Assembly (NCBI RefSeq): GCF_028610705.1
Contig: NZ_JAQQWT010000023.1
Coordinates: forward strand, 1-50,609
Direction of reading: 5' to 3'
Length of the DNA: 50,609 nucleotides
Source: Halalkalibacter alkalisediminis
Lineage (GTDB): Bacteria; Bacillota; Bacilli; Bacillales; Bacillaceae_D
Each line of letters opens with the position of its first letter. The first letter of the stretch is position 1. The position numbers and the translations under genes were made by a program. Below are positions 34,798-43,418 of this stretch, piece after piece. Under the pieces are notes generated by a model. That model was not told the origin of the DNA. It was given only the letters and a program-made list of their open reading frames with translations, and ran no database searches.

Positions 34798-34995
34798 AGA
34801 TGGGTAACTTTCTAAACCTTTATGTTGGATTAGTAGAACGGATGATACTATCCCGATAAGGCTTAACACTATTCCAATTGGCAAAAGAATAAATTCCAAT
34901 AATGTTGGCATACCCATCATTGGAGTAAATATGCTCAATGGAACACCAATCAATAAAGTAATTAAAACGTTCCTATATAATCTTTTCGAATTCAT
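34795..34995 (-). CDS. Small two-helix membrane protein, unknown function
   Basis: 66 residues: a short basic N-terminus (MNSKRLYRN), then hydrophobic VLITLLIGVPLSIFTPMMG and FILLPIGIVLSLIGIVSSVLLI, ending in a polar tail. AAAGGAGG stands 8 nt before the ATG, a strong site, and a terminator follows, so the gene is real. No family recognised. Confidence 0.65.
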   Translation of the reverse strand: MNSKRLYRNVLITLLIGVPLSIFTPMMGMPTLLEFILLPIGIVLSLIGIVSSVLLIQHKGLESYPS

Positions 34996-35109
34996 TTCGA
35001 GTACCTCCTTTCATAATAAGACTGCCATAATACTAATTCTCTCTCCATATTTTAATATAATATTTTAAATTTGAGAAATTCATTTAAAAAGCAACAGCCT
35101 TTATAAAGT

Positions 35110-35149
35110 AAAAAGAGAGACACAAGATCGTACTTTAACCTTGTGTCTC
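35110..35149 (-). terminator. Terminator of the sensory operon
   Basis: On the minus strand GAGACACAAG pairs exactly with CTTGTGTCTC (35117-35126 / 35140-35149) and TCTTTTT follows. It closes the four-gene run that starts at 41735. Confidence 0.88.
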
Positions 35150-35162
35150 ATCGATTAAGATA

Positions 35163-36110
35163 TCAATTCAACAAACTCTTATAAAAGTTTAGCCTCTGCT
35201 TGGCATTCCCTTTAATAATAATGTCTACCCCACTATCGATCGTACTTTCCACCCTTTCGCTTCTAGATACTTTTAACGCTGTTTCTGCGCTTAGGTACCC
35301 CATATCAAAGGGATTCTGTGCAACCGTACCAGGAATCTTTTCATCTTCAATCAATTCTATCATTTCAATAATTCCATCGGCTCCTGTAACCGGAATCGAA
35401 AGGCCGTGTTCCTCCAAAACTTTAACCACTTGTAAAGCAATTACATCATTTGTGGCGATAATGCCTTTTATATTAGGATGCTCTTCAAGAATTTCCTTCG
35501 TTGCATCCTTTATAGGAGTTGCCTCGTTTGCTAGATTTACTTTTTCTGTTGCAATGTTGATTTGGACCGCATTTAAACTAAGTCTCGCTCCTTCTATTCG
35601 TTCACCTGAAACAGGGCTTTTTACATCTCCTCCAATAACGGCCACATCATCCCCAGGCTGAAGTTGTGATGCCAATAAGGATCCTGCTTTTCTCCCTAAA
35701 TCAAAATTATCAGTTCCAATATAAGCTATTTTGTGTTCCCAGGAGTTATCTGTATCTAGTAATAATACTGGAATATGTTGTTCAACAAACTCATCTAAAA
35801 TGGGCATAATGATCGGGGCATAGGTAGGAGAAACGACTAAGACATCCGGGTTCTCTTTAAGGATCCCCTGTAACAATTCGCTTTGCTCCTCAGCCGTTCC
35901 AATAATCGGCGCAACGACCCTGCCATCAAGAGCAAAATCACGAAATCCTTTTTCTGCTCCTGCTTTGACAATTTCCCAGTACTGAGAATTTAAGTCTTTT
36001 AGGACGAAGACGACTTTTGGTTTTTCTTCTGCAAATGATTTTGATAGAAAACCTATTAATATAGCAAAGAGCAGAATACCAATAAAGCTAATGATTGATT
36101 TTTTTTTCAA
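35163..36110 (-). CDS. Sugar-type periplasmic binding protein, no transporter genes nearby
   Basis: 315 residues: a signal peptide or N-terminal anchor (KKKSIISFIGILLFAILIGFL), then a Peripla_BP_4 fold: KPKVVFVLKDLNSQYWEIVKAGAEKGF, VLVVSPTYAPIIMPILDEF, IAYIGTDNFDLGRKAGSLLA, VIGGDVKSPVSGERIEGARL, IKGIIATNDVIALQVVKVLE and VTGADGIIEMIELI. Such proteins bind ribose-like sugars or autoinducers. There is no ABC permease or ATPase gene; it is the last gene of a kinase-CheR-kinase operon, 20 nt after the second kinase. It therefore probably presents a ligand to the membrane kinase at 41.7 kb; that is inference. Confidence 0.85.
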   Translation of the reverse strand: MKKKSIISFIGILLFAILIGFLSKSFAEEKPKVVFVLKDLNSQYWEIVKAGAEKGFRDFALDGRVVAPIIGTAEEQSELLQGILKENPDVLVVSPTYAPIIMPILDEFVEQHIPVLLLDTDNSWEHKIAYIGTDNFDLGRKAGSLLASQLQPGDDVAVIGGDVKSPVSGERIEGARLSLNAVQINIATEKVNLANEATPIKDATKEILEEHPNIKGIIATNDVIALQVVKVLEEHGLSIPVTGADGIIEMIELIEDEKIPGTVAQNPFDMGYLSAETALKVSRSERVESTIDSGVDIIIKGNAKQRLNFYKSLLN

Positions 36111-36130
36111 CTTTCCTCCCCCTCATTTAT

Positions 36131-38203
36131 TTATTGCAGTTTCATTCGCTTAAAACAAATAGAAAATGTCGTTCCCTTTTTTCCTGTGTCAATATGAATC
36201 GTCGCATGATGTCGTTTGGCCACACTGTAGCAAATCGCTAGCCCCAATCCCGTTCCTTCATCCTTCGTAGTAAAAAAAGGTGTACCCATTTTTTCTAATA
36301 CTTCTGGGGTAATTCCGACACCTTGATCTTTTATTTCTAACACTACTTCTTGTTCATTTGCATATGTCTTAATAGAAAGTTCTCCATTAGAAGACATCGC
36401 ATCTAGTCCATTTAAGGAGACATTTAAAATGATTTGACGAATTTCCTTTTGATCTAATAAAAGGTCAGGACAAGAATGTAAATTAAGAATCGCATGTTTA
36501 TTACAACGGAGCGCTTCTGCTTGAATCAGCGGAAATAAACTTTCAATAATCGTGTTTAAATTTTGCATCTTTTTATTACTGACTTTATCCTTCGCTAACG
36601 TGAGAAATTCTGTGATAATCGAATTCGCACGATTTAATTCTTGCAACATTAAGTCCACGATCTCAATGGGTAATTCATCACGTTCATTCCTTACCAGTTG
36701 CAAAAAGCCATGAACCGTTGTCATAGGATTGCGAATTTCATGAGCGATTCCAGCGGCCATTTCGCCAATTAAATTCAAGCGATCTAAACGAAAGATTTCT
36801 TTTTCTAAAACAGCGGTCTCTGTAATATCAGTTAATACAATAAGCACGCATGGCTCAAGATGAACATCAATCGTTTCCGTTGCTAATAGACCTGCTCGAA
36901 TCTCTCCGCTTTTCGTTTCGTAACTAACCTTCAAATTACGAACAGGTAGGCTTAAATCAACAGAATACCCACTTATTTCCTCCTCTATATTGAGCACACT
37001 TATCTTCTCATTTTTGATCTCATCGTAACTATATCCGGTAGTATTTATCCAGCTAGTATTCATATCGATAAAGGACTTTTCATTTAGCGAGTAAATGGCT
37101 ATTAAATTGGGACTCGATTCAAAAATGGTACGGAACCTCTCTTTAGAAGCAAATAAGAAATCGGCCATTTTTTTTCGCTCCGTAATTTCCTTCTGTAATC
37201 TTTCGTTAGCCAATTCAAGATCTAATTTCCGCTCCTCCACTATCTGCTCTAAATTCTGAAATTGCTGCCTTCTCACTTCCTCAATCTGTTTTCTTTCAGT
37301 AATATCGCGAATGGTACAGACAAAAATACGTTGTCCTTCAACGGTTACCACCCCTACTTGAATATCAGCTGGAAAGTGAGTTTCATCTTTACGTAAAGCA
37401 ACAGATTCAACCACTTTTCCAACTGCTTTCTCAATTAAAGAAAAGAGAAAATACGGCGATCCCTGCCCCTCATCTCCCTCAATATTTAAAAAGAGTTTTA
37501 CCACATGCTGACCAAATAAATCATCGTCCGTATATCCAAACATTTGTGTAGCAGCTGGGTTTACTGAAAGGATGTAGCCTTGTTCATTAAAAGTAACAAT
37601 CGTGTCCATTAACGTATCAGTAATTGCCTGCGTTAACGCTTCTGACCGACGCAAGTCTAAAGCAGCTCGATCTAACCTTTCGTTCATTTCCTCAAGTTCA
37701 ACCGTTCGTTCTAATTTATTTTGGAACAATTCTTCCTCATGCTTTTGCTGAATCCTGACAAACTGCTCCATTTTTTGCTTCAAGGTGTCTGGTTGAAACG
37801 GCTTAAAAATATAATCGATAGCGCCTACTGAATAGCCATGCTGAACATGTTCATCCTCTTGACTAATAGCTGTAATAAAGATGATAGGAATATCTTTTGT
37901 TTTCTCTCTCTTTTTAATGATTTTTGCAAGTTCAAACCCATTAAGGCCCGGCATCTGAACGTCTAATAAGATTACCGCAAAATCTTGTTTAAGCATATAC
38001 TTTAACGCTTCATTCCCTGACGTTGCGCTAACCAAATTATAGTTGGGAGATGTAAGTACAGCTTCCAACGCTAGTAGATTTTCAGGGTGATCATCGACCA
38101 TTAATATATTAACTTTTTTGATAGGTGTACTATTTGTATTTACGGTAGAGTTTTTCTTTTGAGTCAATTCCCTCGTAAGAATTTCCATAACTTGTGAATT
38201 CAA
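36131..38203 (-). CDS. Cytosolic hybrid histidine kinase: REC - PAS - PAS - HisKA - HATPase
   Basis: 690 residues, no membrane helix. A receiver domain comes first (about 31-150; phospho-Asp81 in LLDVQMPGLNG, Lys134 in FKPF). A coiled linker, PAS 1 (about 185-305, ending in TIRDITERKQ), a second coiled segment, PAS 2 (about 350-465), HisKA with His488 in AAGIAHEIRNPMTTV, and HATPase follow (DQGVGITPE, GTGLGLAIC). The HEIRNPMTTVHGFLQL segment resembles sporulation-type kinases. The TTG start at 38203 has no well-spaced ribosome site, and any start above ~38130 overlaps the cheR end; ATG 38188 is an alternative. It could be a target of the membrane kinase. Confidence 0.87.
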   Translation of the reverse strand: MNSQVMEILTRELTQKKNSTVNTNSTPIKKVNILMVDDHPENLLALEAVLTSPNYNLVSATSGNEALKYMLKQDFAVILLDVQMPGLNGFELAKIIKKREKTKDIPIIFITAISQEDEHVQHGYSVGAIDYIFKPFQPDTLKQKMEQFVRIQQKHEEELFQNKLERTVELEEMNERLDRAALDLRRSEALTQAITDTLMDTIVTFNEQGYILSVNPAATQMFGYTDDDLFGQHVVKLFLNIEGDEGQGSPYFLFSLIEKAVGKVVESVALRKDETHFPADIQVGVVTVEGQRIFVCTIRDITERKQIEEVRRQQFQNLEQIVEERKLDLELANERLQKEITERKKMADFLFASKERFRTIFESSPNLIAIYSLNEKSFIDMNTSWINTTGYSYDEIKNEKISVLNIEEEISGYSVDLSLPVRNLKVSYETKSGEIRAGLLATETIDVHLEPCVLIVLTDITETAVLEKEIFRLDRLNLIGEMAAGIAHEIRNPMTTVHGFLQLVRNERDELPIEIVDLMLQELNRANSIITEFLTLAKDKVSNKKMQNLNTIIESLFPLIQAEALRCNKHAILNLHSCPDLLLDQKEIRQIILNVSLNGLDAMSSNGELSIKTYANEQEVVLEIKDQGVGITPEVLEKMGTPFFTTKDEGTGLGLAICYSVAKRHHATIHIDTGKKGTTFSICFKRMKLQ

Positions 38204-38939
38204 TCCCCTCTCTTTTACCTAATCCAAGAAATCCTCGTAAACTAAGACTTTCATACAATAGTTGATGTACCTTATTTTGCAAATTCTTATTAAAATAGAT
38301 TAAGACATTTCTGCAGATAATCAGGTCAAACTCATTGATCGATTGATCGGTAACGAGATTATGTTCGGCAAACACCATATTTTTCTTGAGAAAAGGGTGA
38401 AAAATCACTTTATCTCCTACTGCCTTATAATATTGTGAAAAAGCCCCTTCTCCGCCAGATTCAAAGTAATTCTTAGTATAGAGCTGCATTCCATCAATCG
38501 AACAAGTTCCTTGCTTTGCTTTCTCTAAAATATGAGTATTAATATCCGTTGCATATATTTGTGATTTTTCATAAATACCTTCTTCCTGTAAAAGGATAGC
38601 CATAGAATACACTTCCTCGCCAGTCGAACAGCCGACATGCCAGATTCGAATGGATGGATATTCCCTAAGGATTGGGATGACCTTTGTTCGCAAAGACTTA
38701 AAGAACAAGGGATCTCGAAACATTTCCGTTACGTTGATCGAGAAGTCAGCAAACAACCTCTCCATCACTTCGGGGTGATGAAGAACCTTCTCCAGTAATG
38801 CTGATATAGTGGAGAGCTTCTCATTTCGAAGACGATGCCCGATTCTTCTTTGAAGAAAAGGGAGAGCATAATTCCTGAAATCATAACCATAATAGCGGTA
38901 GATTGCTTCAAGTAATAATTCTATTTCAATTTTCTCCAA
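38130..38939 (-). CDS. cheR: CheR-type protein-glutamate methyltransferase
   Basis: 269 residues, the normal CheR length. An N-terminal helical domain (IYRYYGYDFRNYALPFLQRRIGHR) is followed by a Rossmann methyltransferase domain with SAM motif IRIWHVGCSTGEEVYSMAI, IYATDINTHILEKA, and FDLIICRNVLIYFNKNLQ. CheR methylates glutamates of chemoreceptors. Here it lies between two histidine kinase genes with no receptor or cheB in the window, and its 3' end overlaps the next frame by up to 74 nt. Start TTG at 38939 without a strong ribosome site. It may modify one of the neighbouring kinases. Confidence 0.85.
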   Translation of the reverse strand: MEKIEIELLLEAIYRYYGYDFRNYALPFLQRRIGHRLRNEKLSTISALLEKVLHHPEVMERLFADFSINVTEMFRDPLFFKSLRTKVIPILREYPSIRIWHVGCSTGEEVYSMAILLQEEGIYEKSQIYATDINTHILEKAKQGTCSIDGMQLYTKNYFESGGEGAFSQYYKAVGDKVIFHPFLKKNMVFAEHNLVTDQSINEFDLIICRNVLIYFNKNLQNKVHQLLYESLSLRGFLGLGKREGIEFTSYGNSYEGIDSKEKLYRKYK

Positions 38940-38987
38940 CTCGCTTAATTGACTTTGTATTGCTGATGCGTTCGCGATCTTTGTTCC

Positions 38988-41735
38988 CTACTTTCTATAT
39001 AACCAGACTTGTATGAGCGAGAGTAATTGATCCATGTCAATCGGTTTACTAATATAATCGGTTGCTCCAGCTTCTAAACACTCATCACGATTATGTTTCA
39101 TCGCCTTTGCCGTGACTGCAATAATCGGTAACGTTTTAAAGTCAGGAAGCTTCCGTATTCTCCGGATCGCCTCAAAGCCATCCATCTTCGGCATCATGAT
39201 GTCCATTAAAATTAAATCAGTATCCGGATTTTCTACTAACTCCTCTATTCCTTCTATGCCATTTTCAGCATAAATGATATCCATTTCGTATTTTTCTAGC
39301 GCTGACGTTAGAGCAAAAACATTGCGAGTGTCATCATCGACTATGAGAATTTTTTTATCCTTTAATAACGATAGCTTCTGTTGAATCATACTAACTTCTT
39401 CTTCATTCAAGATGTCTTGCTCTTCAATCTCCGACTCTGAAAAAAGGTCTACCTCAAGGCCAGCTGCAACTTCCTGATCATTAACTGATGTATTGTCTAC
39501 TTTTTCATCTAACTGTAAGTATGGGATCGACAAAATAAATGTACTGCCTTTCCCTTCTTCGCTTTCTATTTCAATAGAGCCACCTAATAAAGAAGCAATT
39601 TCTCTGCTAATAGATAAGCCTAATCCCGTACCCCCGTATTGACGACTCGTCGTTCCATCCGCTTGCCTAAACGCATCAAAGATCGTATTTTGCTTTTCTT
39701 TCGCTATCCCAATCCCAGTATCACTCACAGAAAATACTAGCAGCTTCTGTTTTGGGTCTGCGTCTGGCATCTGTTTCTCTTGAATCAGTAACGTCACACT
39801 TCCATGCTCGGTAAATTTAAATGCATTCGACATTAGATTTTTTAGTATTTGCTGTAACCGATGCTCATCCGTAAAAATTTGTTCCGGTACATTTGACTCC
39901 ACTTGAATGGAAAGTCCAACGTTCTTCTGTCTAGCAACAGGTGAAAACTGCCGATAGACAAACTGTTGAATACTTTTTGTTTTAACCTCTTTCGGAACCA
40001 CTTCAAGCTTACCAGATTCTACCTTAGCCAAGTCCAGAATATCATTAATCAAGTGAAGTAAATCATGACCTGAGGAGTAGATGGTGCGAACATATTCCTC
40101 TTGTTTAGGAGTAAGATTTTTATTGCTATTCTCCGAAAGAATTTTTGCTAATATTAGTAAACTGTTAAGTGGTGTTCTAAGCTCATGTGACATATTAGCC
40201 AGAAATTCTGATTTGTATTGAGAACTTAGTTCTAGCTGCTGTGCTTTTTCTTCTAATGCCTCTCGAACTTTCTCTAACTCTTTTTTCTTTTGCTCAGACG
40301 TCTCATATTGCTCTTCAAGCTTCTCATTCGTTGTCCTTAATTCCTCTTGCTGTACTTGAAGTTCTTCTGATTGGGCTTGTAGTTCTTCTGTTAATACTTG
40401 AGATTCTTGTAAAAGCTTTTCTGCTTTCACATGGTTCGCGATGCTTACCATCGTAACCCCAATATTACTGATCACTTCTTTTAGTAATTTTACTTGAGAC
40501 TTACTGAATGAACCAAACGAAGCGATTTCAATAACGCCCAAAACATTCCCTTCGTATTCTACAGGTAAAATAATGCTCGCTTTTGGTGTAGCTATTCCAA
40601 TACCAGTTTGAATCTTCATAAAACCATCTGGAATCTCATCTAATAGAATCGGACGTTTCTCAATCGCGCATTGTCCAATTAACCCTTGTCCGATTTGGAA
40701 AGTTTGTTCAAAGCCCTTCCCTTCTTTAGCTATTGCATACGTAGCACTTCTTTTATAATATTCTTTATCTCCTTCTACTTCTTTTATATAGAAGATTCCC
40801 CAGCTGCCCCCAACCATAGGAACTAGTTTCCTTATTACCATTTCAGTCAGCATCTGCACATTTTTAATTTCAGGAAACATGGTAGCAATTTCTGCAATTC
40901 TTGTTTTAAGCCAACTCTGCTCTTCTGCCTCCACCTTTAACTCATTCTCAATCTTGCTTTGTTCCTCTAACGTATAAGCCATTTTATTAAAAGCACGAGC
41001 AATAGCACCAAATTCATCTTTTGAAGCAATTTTTATCCTAGGTAATGTTGCTACGTCATCATTTTTCACACTCTGCATCACAGCCGTTACATGATTAAGG
41101 TTTTTGGTAATGCTTTTAATCACCCATATCGTTAAACTAATGCAAAGCACTAATCCAACAGCTAAATATATGTATATCACTTTAACTGCCCAATTATAGG
41201 CATCTCTTGATCTAAAAAGTTCATTTTTCAGCTCTTGCTCTTGTAACCCATGTAGGAGTTCAGTAATTTGAAGCATTCTTTGTCTAGTTAGCTCTGCTTC
41301 TTCCCATAACGCAGCTTGTATTTCAATATCTGGTTCTAATCTTTGAATCGTAATAATCTGCTGAGCCAAATCTTGATAAGATTGATGAAGCGTCTTGAAC
41401 TTCGCAATTAACTCTTGTGACTTTTCCTGAGTGTCCTTTTTCTCTAATGACTCTGTCGCTAGTTTCAGATTAACGTGAGACTCCTCCCAAGCATTTAATA
41501 CAGATTTATTAATCGTTCCCGTAGAGTCCGTTGTCGTCTCTTTCAGCTGCCGACCAATATTAGCCGTCTCATACTTAATATCTGCACTCATATCGATGCG
41601 TTCATTTAACTCTTGAACTAGAACATGCATATTTACCGTAGATTGTTCTAGTAAATTAAGTAAAACAACAACTATAATGGCAATGATTATAAGAATGGAA
41701 CCTAAACTAGTATAAAGCTTCGTTCTAAATTTCAT
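38988..41735 (-). CDS. Membrane hybrid histidine kinase: sensor - HAMP - GAF - HisKA - HATPase - REC
   Basis: 915 residues. Membrane helix 1 (~10-29), a helical outer domain (~30-180), helix 2 (~184-206), HAMP (~207-258), GAF (~285-435), a Gln/Glu-rich coiled coil (~440-505; EELQAQSEELQVQQEELRTT), HisKA with His517 (FLANMSHELRTPLNSL), HATPase (DTGIGIAKEKQ, GGTGLGLSIS), and a C-terminal receiver (Asp845 in LILMDIMMPKMDGF, Lys897 in ISKP). A GGAGG site lies 5 nt before the ATG. It heads the operon. The coiled coil is of the type seen in kinases that partner CheB/CheR. No output transcription regulator is encoded nearby. Confidence 0.9.
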   Translation of the reverse strand: MKFRTKLYTSLGSILIIIAIIVVVLLNLLEQSTVNMHVLVQELNERIDMSADIKYETANIGRQLKETTTDSTGTINKSVLNAWEESHVNLKLATESLEKKDTQEKSQELIAKFKTLHQSYQDLAQQIITIQRLEPDIEIQAALWEEAELTRQRMLQITELLHGLQEQELKNELFRSRDAYNWAVKVIYIYLAVGLVLCISLTIWVIKSITKNLNHVTAVMQSVKNDDVATLPRIKIASKDEFGAIARAFNKMAYTLEEQSKIENELKVEAEEQSWLKTRIAEIATMFPEIKNVQMLTEMVIRKLVPMVGGSWGIFYIKEVEGDKEYYKRSATYAIAKEGKGFEQTFQIGQGLIGQCAIEKRPILLDEIPDGFMKIQTGIGIATPKASIILPVEYEGNVLGVIEIASFGSFSKSQVKLLKEVISNIGVTMVSIANHVKAEKLLQESQVLTEELQAQSEELQVQQEELRTTNEKLEEQYETSEQKKKELEKVREALEEKAQQLELSSQYKSEFLANMSHELRTPLNSLLILAKILSENSNKNLTPKQEEYVRTIYSSGHDLLHLINDILDLAKVESGKLEVVPKEVKTKSIQQFVYRQFSPVARQKNVGLSIQVESNVPEQIFTDEHRLQQILKNLMSNAFKFTEHGSVTLLIQEKQMPDADPKQKLLVFSVSDTGIGIAKEKQNTIFDAFRQADGTTSRQYGGTGLGLSISREIASLLGGSIEIESEEGKGSTFILSIPYLQLDEKVDNTSVNDQEVAAGLEVDLFSESEIEEQDILNEEEVSMIQQKLSLLKDKKILIVDDDTRNVFALTSALEKYEMDIIYAENGIEGIEELVENPDTDLILMDIMMPKMDGFEAIRRIRKLPDFKTLPIIAVTAKAMKHNRDECLEAGATDYISKPIDMDQLLSLIQVWLYRK

Positions 41736-42321
41736 AATGCCTCCGTCTACATAAAAGTATATTTTTATAGTAACTAACTTTTTTACAGCGTTTTTTTAAT
41801 TTTCTGCAAATTTTAAATAAAAAAATAGGAACAGCACATACCGACATTTTTTTCAAATGACTCCCTTAATATCTTACTGCAAATCATGGAAAATCGCTAC
41901 CTAATATTAGGTTTTATAAAGAATCTCGTTATCTCTTGTCATAAATATATATTATTCTGTTGATGAAAATGCCCCTATTGAATTTGCTCAGCTACCTCCG
42001 ACTTCATAAAGAACGAGGTAACTAGTTTGTTCACTCACGAATATGCTTGTTTGAGTTACGATTATTCGTTATGTCAATCGCTATAAATATTGCTGAACTT
42101 GTGAATAAGTGGCTGGTATCGATAAAATTGGATAAGTCGCAATATTTTTTGGAGCGCGATTTAAATCGGGAAAATCACCTTTAAAAATAAAAACTCACAA
42201 ATATAGGTGGGCTTTTGCGCCCTATACGTCTAATTACACCAATTCTTTTTGAAAAATACCTCGATAAGCATGGCTTATTTATAGTAAGAACAAAATTCAT
42301 TTTTACATTTTTTGACAACCC
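41736..42321. other. Non-coding region upstream of the sensory operon
   Basis: About 590 bp without a supportable gene on either strand. Only a GC-containing hairpin (GGGC TTTT GCGCCC, 42208-42224) stands out. The promoter of the kinase operon must lie here, but no box is convincing. Confidence 0.4.
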
Positions 42322-42425
42322 AAAAAGCACTCCTCAACGGAATGCTTTCGATACGTCTGGCAACGTCCTACTCTCACAGAGGGAGTCCCCAACTAACACC
42401 GCAGCTCCACGTGTCGTCAGGTATC
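42322..42425 (-). rRNA. Truncated 5S rRNA remnant with its terminator (pseudo-rRNA)
   Basis: The terminator (42322-42348) is a near-copy of the one after the lone 5S. It is followed by 42355-42400, which matches only the last ~45 nt of 5S (TGAGAGTAGGACGTTGCCAG on the minus strand). The next ~20 bases (GCAGCTCCACGTGTCG, plus strand) resemble the 3' end of 23S rather than 5S. So the middle and 5' part of 5S are gone, and it cannot be functional. Confidence 0.75.
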
Positions 42426-42564
42426 TCATGCATGTCTCCTACTCGTATTCTGACATTCTTCACTTATACCTAAGTAGCAATCACATTTGACGCAACCATA
42501 CAATTTAATTATACTAAAATCATCATAAAAGTATGTATAGCAACTAATTGCGAGGTGTCCTTTA

Positions 42565-42999
42565 TTGAAATTAGCGTTTCAAGACTATATCAGTATTAAA
42601 TTACATAAAACGGATTTAATTCTGACCAGTTGTGTAAAAGCCAAACTCGAACCTTTTAACCTTGCACCAGAGCAAAATATGATTATGATGCTTCTTTGGG
42701 AACAGGACGGATTATATCAACATCAAATTGTTTGCAGGTTAGAAAAGGATAAGACAAACATTGCAAGAATGGCTTCAAGCCTTGAGAAAAAAGGGTTTAT
42801 TAAAAGAAGTCATTGCCAAGATGACCGACGCTCCCTAAAACTCTATCTTACTCCATGTGGAAAAAAACTTGGTGAAGAAATCATTCCAATTGCTGAAAAC
42901 TTTAATGAGGTCGTCTGCAAAGGTATTTCAAAAGAGGAACTTCTACAAATGGAAAGGTTGCTTGAGAAAATGAATAAAAATGTACAGGAGTTCCTATAA
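42565..42999 (+). CDS. MarR-family transcription regulator
   Basis: 144 residues with a winged helix: YQHQIVCRLEKDKTNIARMASSLEKKGFIKR is the recognition helix-turn-helix, and HCQDDRRSLKLYLTPCGKKLGEEI is the wing (DxRxxxxxLT pattern). MarR proteins are dimeric repressors or activators that often respond to phenolics, drugs or oxidants. Start TTG at 42565, with GAGGTG 7 nt before. The degenerate coding sequence that follows (43051-43280) may be the remains of a gene it once controlled. Confidence 0.87.
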   Translation: MKLAFQDYISIKLHKTDLILTSCVKAKLEPFNLAPEQNMIMMLLWEQDGLYQHQIVCRLEKDKTNIARMASSLEKKGFIKRSHCQDDRRSLKLYLTPCGKKLGEEIIPIAENFNEVVCKGISKEELLQMERLLEKMNKNVQEFL

Positions 43000-43050
43000 T
43001 TTAATCGTACTAGTAACTCTTATACAAATGTACCTTGAGCACTCCTGCCT

Positions 43051-43280
43051 AAAAAAATTGGCTTAACCTTAACGGCTGGAACCGAGCTTAGAATTAAAAC
43101 GATTATTAAAGTAGATAACATGGCCGAACGAGCAAAGATGGCATCTGGGCTGCTACTACGATAGCAGGCGTAAGCGTACATACAATAGTGACCGATGGAA
43201 TTGGTGCAGCTGTTGCCATTAATATTATTAGTGAATTAAAATGGAGAGCGTTATGTGGATCACGCGACATTCTAAAGTAA
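43051..43280 (+). pseudogene. Degenerate coding remnant, unknown family
   Basis: One frame gives KKIGLTLTAGTELRIKTIIK then VDNMAERAKMASG before stopping; the next frame takes over with ATTIAGVSVHTIVTDGIG and AAVAINIISELKW to a stop at 43280. There is no start codon or ribosome site. The hydrophobic second half hints at a membrane protein. A plus-strand terminator follows. Likely a truncated, frameshifted gene; not identified. Confidence 0.4.
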
Positions 43281-43286
43281 TAACCT

Positions 43287-43317
43287 AACAGGACGGCTAT
43301 TACGCTGTCCTGTTTTT
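43287..43317 (+). terminator. Terminator downstream of the MarR gene and remnant
   Basis: AACAGGAC pairs with GTCCTGTT (43287-43294 / 43306-43313) and TTTT follows on the plus strand. Confidence 0.82.
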
Positions 43318-43418
43318 ATAGCAAATCCCTACATGTTCAACCACTACCGTCCTTTCTAAGAGACATCTTAACATTCTCCTAAGAGGCCATTCTTTTTTCT
43401 TATCCTCTTTTCCCTTCA

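Noticed and set aside
42215-42490. Plus-strand frame of 91 codons near 42.3 kb
   Set aside because: It is antisense to the 5S remnant and terminator; the codons follow rRNA sequence, not a protein.
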